A DNA stretch of 7,453 nt. It comes from Limnohabitans sp. (GTDB taxonomy: Bacteria > Pseudomonadota > Gammaproteobacteria > Burkholderiales > Burkholderiaceae_C). The position numbers and the translations under genes were made by a program. This document shows positions 1 to 6,054 of the stretch, piece after piece. Positions within the stretch are counted from its first letter, which is position 1; the number at the start of each line of letters is the position of its first letter. The DNA lies in NCBI GenBank assembly GCA_023260735.1, contig JALQUL010000310.1:1-7453 (forward strand), in the 5' to 3' direction. The notes under the pieces were generated by a model. The model was not told the origin of the DNA. It made no database searches and worked only from the letters and a program-made list of their open reading frames with translations.

Positions 1-300
1 GCATCTCGCATCGCTGCGACTTTGGATAGTGCTCGCGACGAAAAGGTTCGTGTAGATTTTTCCAATCCTCATCTTCGGTTAAAACCCCAACTCTTTCGAA
101 GTGACTTTGCGGTCTTTGCGTCTTGGCAAAATATTACCGAGCATTTTTATGCATTACCATCTGCGTCAGCCATGTTAGATTTAGCCCCGGCCTTGTATGC
201 CCAAGGCCAAGCTATTGCAGCTCATTTGGCAGTGCCGCATTATGTGCGAGATAAAGTGGCTTTATCAACTGCCGAACGAATGGCTAAGGCATTATTATGA
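1..300 (+). CDS. tsaB: TsaB, tRNA t6A biosynthesis protein (3' end, start outside the window)
   Basis: This is the C-terminal 99 residues of TsaB; the frame is open to the first base, so the start lies upstream and the TTG at 22 is only an internal codon. TsaB is an inactive ASKHA-fold partner of TsaD. With TsaD and TsaE it transfers the threonylcarbamoyl group to adenosine 37 of ANN-decoding tRNAs in the cytoplasm. The tail has the family pattern: a helix with Ala/Leu residues ending in LYAQG, then PHYVRDKVALSTAER, which matches the P-x-Y-x-RDKVA-x-T-x-ER ending typical of beta-proteobacterial TsaB. Its stop overlaps the rimI start in ATGA at 297-300, so the two are translationally coupled, an arrangement common in proteobacteria. 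Nothing looks broken in the visible part. Confidence 0.85.
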   Translation, partial: ASRIAATLDSARDEKVRVDFSNPHLRLKPQLFRSDFAVFASWQNITEHFYALPSASAMLDLAPALYAQGQAIAAHLAVPHYVRDKVALSTAERMAKALL

Positions 301-818
301 GTGGTCTAGCCCCTAACACGATTGGGCAGCCTAATAGGCCTGTTCTTAGTTTGCAACCCGTACAAGCACTAGATTTATTCGCTGTGCATGATATAGAAAA
401 AACCGCTTATTCTTTTCCCTGGAGTTTGACTGCTTTTCAAGATTGTATCGACTCTTGCTACTGGGTGCAAAAATTGTGCAGTCACTCATTGGTAGAGGAA
501 AACATACAGGGCTATGTAGTGGCAATGTTGGTATTAGATGAGGTGCATTTATTAAATGTTACAGTGAGGCCTAGTTCACAAGGCCAGGGCTGGGGTCGTT
601 TTATGCTGCAGCAATTACAACAATGGGCGCATTCACAAAAAGCTCAAGCCATTTGGCTAGAAGTACGTGCTAGCAATCAAAAAGCTATTGCGCTTTATAA
701 GGCATTTGGTTTTATTCAAAAAGGTCGGCGTAAAGCCTATTACCCTGATGCAGCGGGGCAGCGTGAGGACGCACTGGTAATGTCTTTGGTCTTACAGGAG
801 GGGGGTGTATGCATTTAG
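297..818 (+). CDS. rimI: RimI, ribosomal protein S18 alanine N-acetyltransferase
   Basis: RimI is a GNAT enzyme that uses acetyl-CoA to acetylate the N-terminal alanine of ribosomal protein S18. The protein has 173 residues, about 20 more than E. coli RimI; most of the excess is a leader before VLSLQPV near residue 16. Family marks are FPWS (40-43), the acetyl-CoA pyrophosphate loop QGQGWG (95-100), WLEVRASN (120-127) and ALYKAFGF (132-139), then RRKAYYP and REDALVM near the C-terminus. By family comparison the catalytic glutamate is E122 and the general-acid tyrosine is Y134, both present. The start at 297 overlaps the tsaB stop, and the stop overlaps the next gene by 10 bases. Other GNAT specificities cannot be excluded, but the tsaB neighbour and the RRxYYP...RED ending are specific for RimI. 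Confidence 0.93.
   Translation: MSGLAPNTIGQPNRPVLSLQPVQALDLFAVHDIEKTAYSFPWSLTAFQDCIDSCYWVQKLCSHSLVEENIQGYVVAMLVLDEVHLLNVTVRPSSQGQGWGRFMLQQLQQWAHSQKAQAIWLEVRASNQKAIALYKAFGFIQKGRRKAYYPDAAGQREDALVMSLVLQEGGVCI
796..805 (+). promoter_or_regulatory. Strong ribosome binding site inside the end of rimI
   Basis: AGGAGGGGGG ends just before the ATG at 809; the AGGAGG core leaves a 7-base spacer. It lies inside the rimI coding region and sets the start of the following gene in spite of the 10-base overlap. This supports coupled but separately initiated translation. Confidence 0.7.
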
Positions 819-1768
819 CTCTAGACGCTAGGCAAAAGGCGATGCTTCGTGAGATGGGAGTCAAGGTTTGGCAAACTACTGCTACACCTATATCTCAAGC
901 CCTTGAAGTGAGTTTTAACTCTAGCTCCGAAAACCCAACGTTTACACCTGATGATGCCTGGCAAAATAAAACAGCTAATCCTGTAAAGGGCTATTCACCT
1001 ACCACACTAGCGTCACAAGCTAATAGTGTTAATCAGGTCAAGCCAATTGCCATTAGCCCCTTGCCCCATATTGTGTCTCAAGCCACACCTCTTGATGCGA
1101 ATTTAGTTGCTCCAGAGGCATTGGGTGCATTATTGCCCACAGATCAACTAGATGCTTTAACATGGCCAGAATTGATTACCAAAGCCAATGATTGTGATTC
1201 TTGTCGATTAGGTCACAACAGGCAAAAAATGGTTTGGGGAAGATTTGCCCACGAATTACATCAACATCAAAATATACCACTAAAAACCTCGGTTTTAGTG
1301 GTGCTAGATCCACCCTCTGCGTATGAGGAGGATGCAGCTAGTCCAGCAGTGATGCAAGTGGGTAAATTAGTTCATGCCATGCTAAAGGCTGCTGGTCTTG
1401 ACTCTGAACATCGGCCTATTTTTATAAGTAATGTGAGTAAGTGTCGTATTCCTACTGGGTTGCGCAACCCTCAACCCGATATCACGATTTGTTTAGCTTA
1501 TCTTAATCAACAAATTAAACGTTTGCAGCCCACTACTATTTTAGTCTTGGGCTGGGGTGCTGCACAAGTGTTAACGTCTAAAATGGAGCCTCGCCCTAGT
1601 GGTACTGCCTTAGGTCATTTAAGAGGTGTAGTGCAGCATTATTTGGGCATACCTACCATAGTGAGTTTTGCTCCGGCTTATTTAATTCGTAACCCTCAAG
1701 ATAAAGCTAAAACTTGGGATGACTTATGTTTGTTAATGCAGTGCCTTGAAGATAAAAAAGAAATTTAA
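809..1768 (+). CDS. Uracil-DNA glycosylase-like protein, Fe-S cysteines kept but catalytic motifs diverged
   Basis: The 319-residue protein has the layout of Burkholderiales family-4-type uracil-DNA glycosylases: a short N-terminal motif (LDARQKAMLREMGVKVW), a low-complexity Ser/Thr/Pro/Ala/Asn-rich linker (about 25-110), then the glycosylase-fold domain (about 118-313). Four cysteines expected to bind the 4Fe-4S cluster are present: C129 and C132 (CDSC), C212 (NVSKCRIP) and C228 (TICLAYL). The active-site motifs are altered. The GEAPG/GEGPG motif reads LDPPS (166-170, the following EED kept), the PFVG-type segment reads PAVM (179-182) with no phenylalanine to stack on uracil, and the HPAYLLRN-type motif reads APAYLIRN (288-295), so the histidine is alanine. 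The reading frame is intact, so this is not an obvious pseudogene. Normal relatives remove uracil from DNA to start base excision repair. I infer that this one may have weak or no such activity, or a changed role. The gene is coupled to rimI by a 10-base overlap. Confidence 0.8.
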   Translation: MHLALDARQKAMLREMGVKVWQTTATPISQALEVSFNSSSENPTFTPDDAWQNKTANPVKGYSPTTLASQANSVNQVKPIAISPLPHIVSQATPLDANLVAPEALGALLPTDQLDALTWPELITKANDCDSCRLGHNRQKMVWGRFAHELHQHQNIPLKTSVLVVLDPPSAYEEDAASPAVMQVGKLVHAMLKAAGLDSEHRPIFISNVSKCRIPTGLRNPQPDITICLAYLNQQIKRLQPTTILVLGWGAAQVLTSKMEPRPSGTALGHLRGVVQHYLGIPTIVSFAPAYLIRNPQDKAKTWDDLCLLMQCLEDKKEI

Positions 1769-1825
1769 CTTCGATTTTTCAATCTTTTATTGAGCTACTG
1801 TTTGTTTTTTCTGATGTGAATTTTT

Positions 1826-2653
1826 ATGAAATTTTTAGACCAATTACAAAGTGCACAAAGTCGCCATCAATCTATGTTGTGCGTCGGCCTTGACCCTGAC
1901 CTAGCCAAACTACCAGGCAATATGCAAGGTAAGCCTGAGGCAATTTTTGATTTTTGTGCGGCCATAGTAGATGCCACTCATGATTTAGTTATGGCGTTCA
2001 AACCGCAGATTGCCTACTTTGCTGGTTGTGGAGCAGAATCGCAATTAGAGCGATTAATGCAGCATATGAAAAAAGTCGCGCCTCATGTGCCAATTATTTT
2101 AGACGCTAAACGAGGAGATATTGGCGCAACCGCTCAGCAATATGCAAAAGAAGCCTTTGACCGATATGGTGCAGATGCCGTTACGCTTTCGCCATTTATG
2201 GGATTTGACACCATAGAGCCCTACTTAGCCTACCCCGATAAAGGCGTGTTTTTATTGTGTCGAACTTCTAATCCTGGCGGCAGTGATTTACAAGCCAGAC
2301 GCCTAGCTGATATTGAAGGCCAGCCCATGCTTTATGAGCACCTCGCACAATTAGCCAATGGCCCATGGAATACCAATGGACAATTAGGTTTAGTAGTGGG
2401 GGCCACTTTTCCCCAAGAAATTGAGAGAGTACGACAATTGGCGCCGCACCTACCCTTGTTAATTCCAGGCGTTGGAGCGCAGGGTGGCGATGCCAAAGCC
2501 ACAGTCAAAGCAGGCTGGGGTCCTAATAGCCCAATTATTGTGAATTCTTCCAGGGCAATTTTATATGCTTCAAGTGGTGCAGATTTTGCCGAAAAAGCCA
2601 GAGCTGCAGCACTAGAAGTGCGTGAATTATTAGAGGCTAGTAAAAGCGTATAA
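1826..2653 (+). CDS. pyrF: Orotidine 5'-phosphate decarboxylase (type 2)
   Basis: PyrF converts orotidine 5'-monophosphate to UMP, the last step of de novo pyrimidine synthesis, in the cytoplasm. At 275 residues it has the length of the type-2 subfamily found in beta-proteobacteria and actinobacteria, longer than the roughly 240-residue E. coli type. Visible motifs are LCVGLDPD (18-25), AFKPQIAYF (57-65) and LDAKRGDIG (92-100). The last carries the Asp-x-Lys-x-x-Asp catalytic array (D93, K95, D98). RTSNPGG (146-152) and a phosphate-binding region near LLIPGVGAQGGD follow. The ATG at 1826 gives the usual N-terminus (MKFLDQLQSA), but no clear Shine-Dalgarno sequence precedes it, only an AT-rich stretch. 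The 57-base gap after the glycosylase-like gene has no convincing terminator, so read-through from the tsaB operon is possible. A strong terminator follows. Confidence 0.97.
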   Translation: MKFLDQLQSAQSRHQSMLCVGLDPDLAKLPGNMQGKPEAIFDFCAAIVDATHDLVMAFKPQIAYFAGCGAESQLERLMQHMKKVAPHVPIILDAKRGDIGATAQQYAKEAFDRYGADAVTLSPFMGFDTIEPYLAYPDKGVFLLCRTSNPGGSDLQARRLADIEGQPMLYEHLAQLANGPWNTNGQLGLVVGATFPQEIERVRQLAPHLPLLIPGVGAQGGDAKATVKAGWGPNSPIIVNSSRAILYASSGADFAEKARAAALEVRELLEASKSV

Positions 2654-2702
2654 AAAAGTCCCGAAAAGAAGGTACAAATTGACTCAATTGTAAGTTGAAG
2701 TT

Positions 2703-2747
2703 CAATGGGTCATCAGTACACTGATGACCCATTGTTATTTTTGCTTT
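2703..2747 (+). terminator. Rho-independent terminator between pyrF and uvrA
   Basis: A perfect 14-bp stem (2703-2716 with 2721-2734) with the 4-base loop TACA is followed by the T-rich run TTATTTTTGCTTT on the + strand. It sits 49 bases after the pyrF stop. The genes converge, so the stem could also stop uvrA transcripts, but on the - strand the sequence after the stem (AACTTCAACTTA) is a poor U-tract. It is therefore best read as the pyrF-side terminator, possibly working in both directions. Confidence 0.85.
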
Positions 2748-2768
2748 AAATTGATGAAACCTGAAAAT

Positions 2769-5700
2769 TTATTTCGCCAGCACCGCTTTTAAATACCGCC
2801 CGGTATGACTAGCTTCATTGGCTGCCACCTCTTCTGGAGTGCCAGCTGCAATTAATAAGCCACCACCCGAGCCTCCTTCTGGGCCCATATCAATAATCCA
2901 GTCAGCTGTTTTAATCACATCTAAATTGTGTTCAATAATCACAATGGTGTTGCCTGCATCTCGCAGAGTTTGTAATACCTTTAACAACATGTCAATATCG
3001 GCAAAATGCAAACCGGTGGTGGGTTCATCTAAGATGTAAAGCGTGCGGCCTGTGTCTCGTTTACTTAACTCAAGGGCCAACTTGACACGTTGTGCTTCAC
3101 CGCCAGAAAGTGTAGTGGCAGACTGGCCTAATTTAATATAACTCAGACCTACATCTAGCAAAGTTTTTAACTTGCGTGCAATAGAGGGAACCGTGCTAAA
3201 AAAATCATGAGCTGCTTCGACTGTTAAATCTAAAATTTGTGCAATGTTTTTTCCTTTGTATTGCACCTCCAGGGTTTCGCGGTTGTAGCGCTTGCCAAAA
3301 CAAACATCACAAGGTACATAGACATCGGGTAAGAAATGCATTTCTACCTTTTTTACGCCATCGCCTTGACATGCTTCGCACCGTCCCCCGGTTGTGTTAA
3401 AGCTGAATCGGCCTGCACCATAACCTCTTTCTTTAGCCACGTTCATTTCAGCCATGAGTTCACGAATAGGGGTAAACAAACCAGTATAAGTGGCCGGATT
3501 AGAGCGAGGAGTACGACCAATAGGTGATTGATCAACGTTGATGACTTTATCAAAATAATCAATGCCCTCTATTGCTTCGCAAGGCGCTGCCTCTTGATGC
3601 GCACGATGCAATTGATGAGCTACAGTGGCATATAAAGTATCGTTAATAAGGGTAGATTTTCCAGAGCCGGAAACACCGGTAACACAGGTAAGTAAACCTA
3701 CTGGAATTTCAACTGAGACGTCTTTTAAATTATGGCCAGAAGCTTTAATAATTTTGAGTGCTTGCAGCTCTTTAGTGCTGGCATTTTTTTCTGCTACTGT
3801 TGGTGTTAGCCAGACCGAGTTGCTGGCTAAGTTAGAATTGGTTTTAGCTGTTCGTAAAGCAGCTGATTTGCTACTAGTTTTACCTTTTACATGGCTGATA
3901 GGCTCTAATATTTCAAGTGGTTTTTTTAACCAAGGTAATCGTGTTTGGGGCACTTCAATTCGCAGGCGACCCGATAAGTATTTACCGGTTAAAGAGTCGG
4001 GGTGTCGCACAATTTCATCATACTTACCTTTTGCCACTACTTTACCACCGTGCACGCCAGCACCTGGCCCCATATCGACCACATAATCGGCGCAGCGCAT
4101 CATGTCTTCGTCATGTTCGACCACAATCACGGTGTTACCAATATTTCGCAGGTGTTGTAGTGTGGCAATTAAGCGGTCATTGTCGCGTTGATGCAAGCCA
4201 ATGCTGGGTTCGTCTAAAACATACATCACACCCGTTAAACCTGAGCCAATTTGCGATGCTAAGCGAATCCTTTGTGACTCGCCACCACTTAAAGTTTCTG
4301 CACTTCTGTCTAAGCTTAAATAATTAAGACCCACATCATTTAAAAAACTTAAGCGCAGTCCAATTTCTCGCACGACTTTACTGGCAATTTCACCCTTTTC
4401 ACCGGTAATGTGCAAACCTTTAAAATAAGTGAGGCAGTCCCCTAGGGTCATATTGCTAACTTGGTAAATGGCTCGTTGTTGATCACCTTGGCCAACTCTT
4501 ACATGCCTAGCTTCTTGACGTAAACGTGTGCCATGGCAACTGGTGCAGGGCCTAGAAGCACGGTAGCGAGATAAATCTTCGCGTACCAGACTTGATTCGG
4601 TTTCTCGGTAACGCCTTTCCATATTCGGAATAATGCCTTCAAAGGTGTGTTTTTTAACTGTTTTTTTACCCTGTGATTGCCCAGAATCTAAAATATAGCT
4701 GAATTTAATTTCTTCTTGGCCGGAGCCAAACAATAAAACATTTTGTAAGGCTTGTGGTAAATCTTCAAAAGGTTTTTCAATATCAAAATGATAATGCTCG
4801 GCAAGGCTAGTGAGCATTGAAAAATAATAACCATTTCGTTTATCCCAACCTTTAATAGCGCCACTTGCTAAACTTAAAGAGGGAAAACTCACCACTCGTA
4901 AAGGATCGAAAAAATCCGCATGGCCTAAGCCATCACAATCGGGGCAGGCACCCATAGGTGAATTAAAAGAAAACAAACGCGGTTCGAGTTCTGTAATGGC
5001 GTAATTGCAATGCGGGCAGGCAAATTTAGCATTAAACAAATGGCAAACATCGCTATCCATTTCAAGAGCCATCGCTCTGCCTTCTGCAAGGCGTAACGCG
5101 GCTTCAAAACTCTCGGCTAAGCGTTGCTTAATTTGGTCGTATTCTTTATGTGCTTGTAAAAAAACAGCATTGTTCTCTTCGTTGCTAGTGTCGTTATTTA
5201 CTGATACCACTGCAGGTACTTTAATACGGTCAATGACCACATCAATATCATGCTTTTCAGTTTTCTTTAACTTGGGTAAGTCATCATAAGCATAGGTAGT
5301 GTTGTTAATTCTAAAACGCACATAGCCTTGTGCTTGCAAACTACTAAACACATCTAAAAATTCGCCTTTTTTCTCTCGTGCTACTGGCGCCATAATCATT
5401 ATTTTTGTACCCGCTGGCAAGGCTAAAATGGCGTCTACCATTTGGCTGACGGTTTGTGCTTGTAAAGGCAAGTCATGCTCTGGGCAAAAGGGTGTGCCAG
5501 CTCTAGCAAATAATAAACGTAAATAATCGTGAATTTCGGTGACGGTGCCAACCGTAGATCGCGGATTATGGCTAGTGGCTTTTTGTTCAATAGCAATTGC
5601 AGGCGATAAACCTTCAATTAAATCCACATCGGGCTTGTCCATGAGTTGTAAAAACTGACGTGCGTAAGTAGATAAACTCTCTACATAACGACGTTGCCCT

Positions 5701-5900
5701 TCAGCATAAAGGGTGTCAAAAGCCAAACTCGATTTACCAGAACCACTTAAGCCAGTAATAACTACTAGTTGGTTACGAGGTAAATCAATATCAATGTTTT
5801 TAAGATTATGAGTTCTAGCACCTCGAATGCTGATAAATGAGTTGGATTTTGCAGCACCCAAATAAGTGCCATCTTGATGAGAATCGGAGTTAAAGGACAT
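2769..5900 (-). CDS. uvrA: UvrA, excinuclease ABC subunit A
   Basis: UvrA is the ATP-dependent damage sensor of nucleotide excision repair; it dimerises, loads UvrB at lesions and leaves before UvrC cuts. Counted from the ATG at 5900 the protein has 1043 residues. All family marks are intact: Walker A GLSGSGKS (50-57), first zinc site CPHC/CPDC (295-322), signature LSGGESQR (537-544) with Walker B VMYVLDEPS, second Walker A GVSGSGKS (742-749), second zinc site CEAC/CDVC (841-867), signature LSGGEAQR (931-938) and LYILDEPTTGLH. E. coli UvrA has about 940 residues. The excess lies in an N-terminal tail of about 23 residues, an insert at about 229-256 and a long linker at about 657-714. A GTG at 5909 could add three residues; neither start has a clear Shine-Dalgarno sequence, and ATG is preferred on codon type. 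The gene converges on pyrF and diverges from the MFS gene. Confidence 0.97.
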   Translation of the reverse strand: MSFNSDSHQDGTYLGAAKSNSFISIRGARTHNLKNIDIDLPRNQLVVITGLSGSGKSSLAFDTLYAEGQRRYVESLSTYARQFLQLMDKPDVDLIEGLSPAIAIEQKATSHNPRSTVGTVTEIHDYLRLLFARAGTPFCPEHDLPLQAQTVSQMVDAILALPAGTKIMIMAPVAREKKGEFLDVFSSLQAQGYVRFRINNTTYAYDDLPKLKKTEKHDIDVVIDRIKVPAVVSVNNDTSNEENNAVFLQAHKEYDQIKQRLAESFEAALRLAEGRAMALEMDSDVCHLFNAKFACPHCNYAITELEPRLFSFNSPMGACPDCDGLGHADFFDPLRVVSFPSLSLASGAIKGWDKRNGYYFSMLTSLAEHYHFDIEKPFEDLPQALQNVLLFGSGQEEIKFSYILDSGQSQGKKTVKKHTFEGIIPNMERRYRETESSLVREDLSRYRASRPCTSCHGTRLRQEARHVRVGQGDQQRAIYQVSNMTLGDCLTYFKGLHITGEKGEIASKVVREIGLRLSFLNDVGLNYLSLDRSAETLSGGESQRIRLASQIGSGLTGVMYVLDEPSIGLHQRDNDRLIATLQHLRNIGNTVIVVEHDEDMMRCADYVVDMGPGAGVHGGKVVAKGKYDEIVRHPDSLTGKYLSGRLRIEVPQTRLPWLKKPLEILEPISHVKGKTSSKSAALRTAKTNSNLASNSVWLTPTVAEKNASTKELQALKIIKASGHNLKDVSVEIPVGLLTCVTGVSGSGKSTLINDTLYATVAHQLHRAHQEAAPCEAIEGIDYFDKVINVDQSPIGRTPRSNPATYTGLFTPIRELMAEMNVAKERGYGAGRFSFNTTGGRCEACQGDGVKKVEMHFLPDVYVPCDVCFGKRYNRETLEVQYKGKNIAQILDLTVEAAHDFFSTVPSIARKLKTLLDVGLSYIKLGQSATTLSGGEAQRVKLALELSKRDTGRTLYILDEPTTGLHFADIDMLLKVLQTLRDAGNTIVIIEHNLDVIKTADWIIDMGPEGGSGGGLLIAAGTPEEVAANEASHTGRYLKAVLAK
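3759..3932 (-). other. Extended low-complexity linker between the two ABC halves of UvrA
   Basis: About 58 residues (657-714 from the ATG) between the end of the first half (GRLRIEVP) and the start of the second (LKIIKASGHNLKDV) are rich in Ser, Thr, Lys, Ala and Asn and look disordered. The corresponding E. coli segment is about 50 residues shorter. The flanking motifs are normal and the frame is unbroken, so this is an in-frame expansion and not a sequencing break. No known domain is recognised in it. Confidence 0.6.
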
Positions 5901-5939
5901 TGAGTTCACAAATAAAGGATGACAGGCATAGAACCTTTC

Positions 5940-5969
5940 ATCATAGCCTTAATCTGATAAATTCTGCAA
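5940..5969 (-). promoter_or_regulatory. Candidate uvrA promoter
   Basis: On the - strand TTGCAG (5969-5964) and TATGAT (5945-5940) are 18 bases apart. The -10 element matches TATAAT at five of six positions; the -35 matches TTGACA only at TTG. Transcription would start near 5933, giving a leader of about 30 bases. Moderate to weak evidence from sequence alone. Confidence 0.35.
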
Positions 5970-5998
5970 GAAGTCAACCGTAACTCATCATGATTTAT

Positions 5999-6014
5999 CT
6001 GCAAAACCGCTCAG
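5999..6014. promoter_or_regulatory. Possible LexA-like site (CTG-N10-CAG) between uvrA and the MFS gene
   Basis: The bases CTG and CAG are separated by exactly 10 bases, the skeleton of the gamma/beta-proteobacterial LexA operator. The interior (CAAAACCGCT) is not the usual alternating AT tract, so the match is poor in detail. It overlaps the weak -35 candidate of the MFS gene and lies about 100 bases upstream of the uvrA start. uvrA is SOS-controlled in E. coli, which is why the match is recorded. Confidence 0.2.
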
Positions 6015-6027
6015 AATTAGCGATAAT
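5999..6027 (+). promoter_or_regulatory. Weak candidate promoter of the MFS gene
   Basis: GATAAT at 6022-6027 is a five-of-six match to the -10 consensus, 17 bases after CTGCAA (5999-6004), a poor -35. The predicted start near 6034 leaves about 20 bases before the ATG at 6055. Only the -10 is persuasive. Confidence 0.25.
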
Positions 6028-6054
6028 CTAGTTTTAGTTCAATGTCAGCCCATA

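Noticed and set aside
22..24. TTG as a start of a 92-residue protein
   Set aside because: The same frame is open upstream to base 1 and the product matches the C-terminal part of TsaB, so this is an internal leucine codon of a gene cut by the window edge.
1779..1813. TCAAT/ATTGA mini-hairpin followed by a T-rich stretch between the glycosylase-like gene and pyrF
   Set aside because: The stem is only 5 bp, all but one pair A-T per side, and the T-run begins several bases away; too weak to call a terminator.
2677..2693. Imperfect palindrome around TTGACTCAA downstream of pyrF
   Set aside because: It has a mismatch in a short AT-rich stem and no partner site; the strong hairpin just after it explains the region.
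3625..4327. Two overlapping open frames on the + strand opposite uvrA (3625-4086 and 3917-4327)
   Set aside because: They lie fully antisense to the well-conserved uvrA coding region, have no family resemblance or ribosome binding site, and are explained as shadows of its codon pattern. The same holds for 2818-3039, 3336-3527 and 5005-5289.
5901..5909. GTG at 5909 as the uvrA start
   Set aside because: It adds only three residues, has no better ribosome binding site than the ATG at 5900, and the N-terminal tail is already longer than in E. coli UvrA; it remains possible but is less likely.
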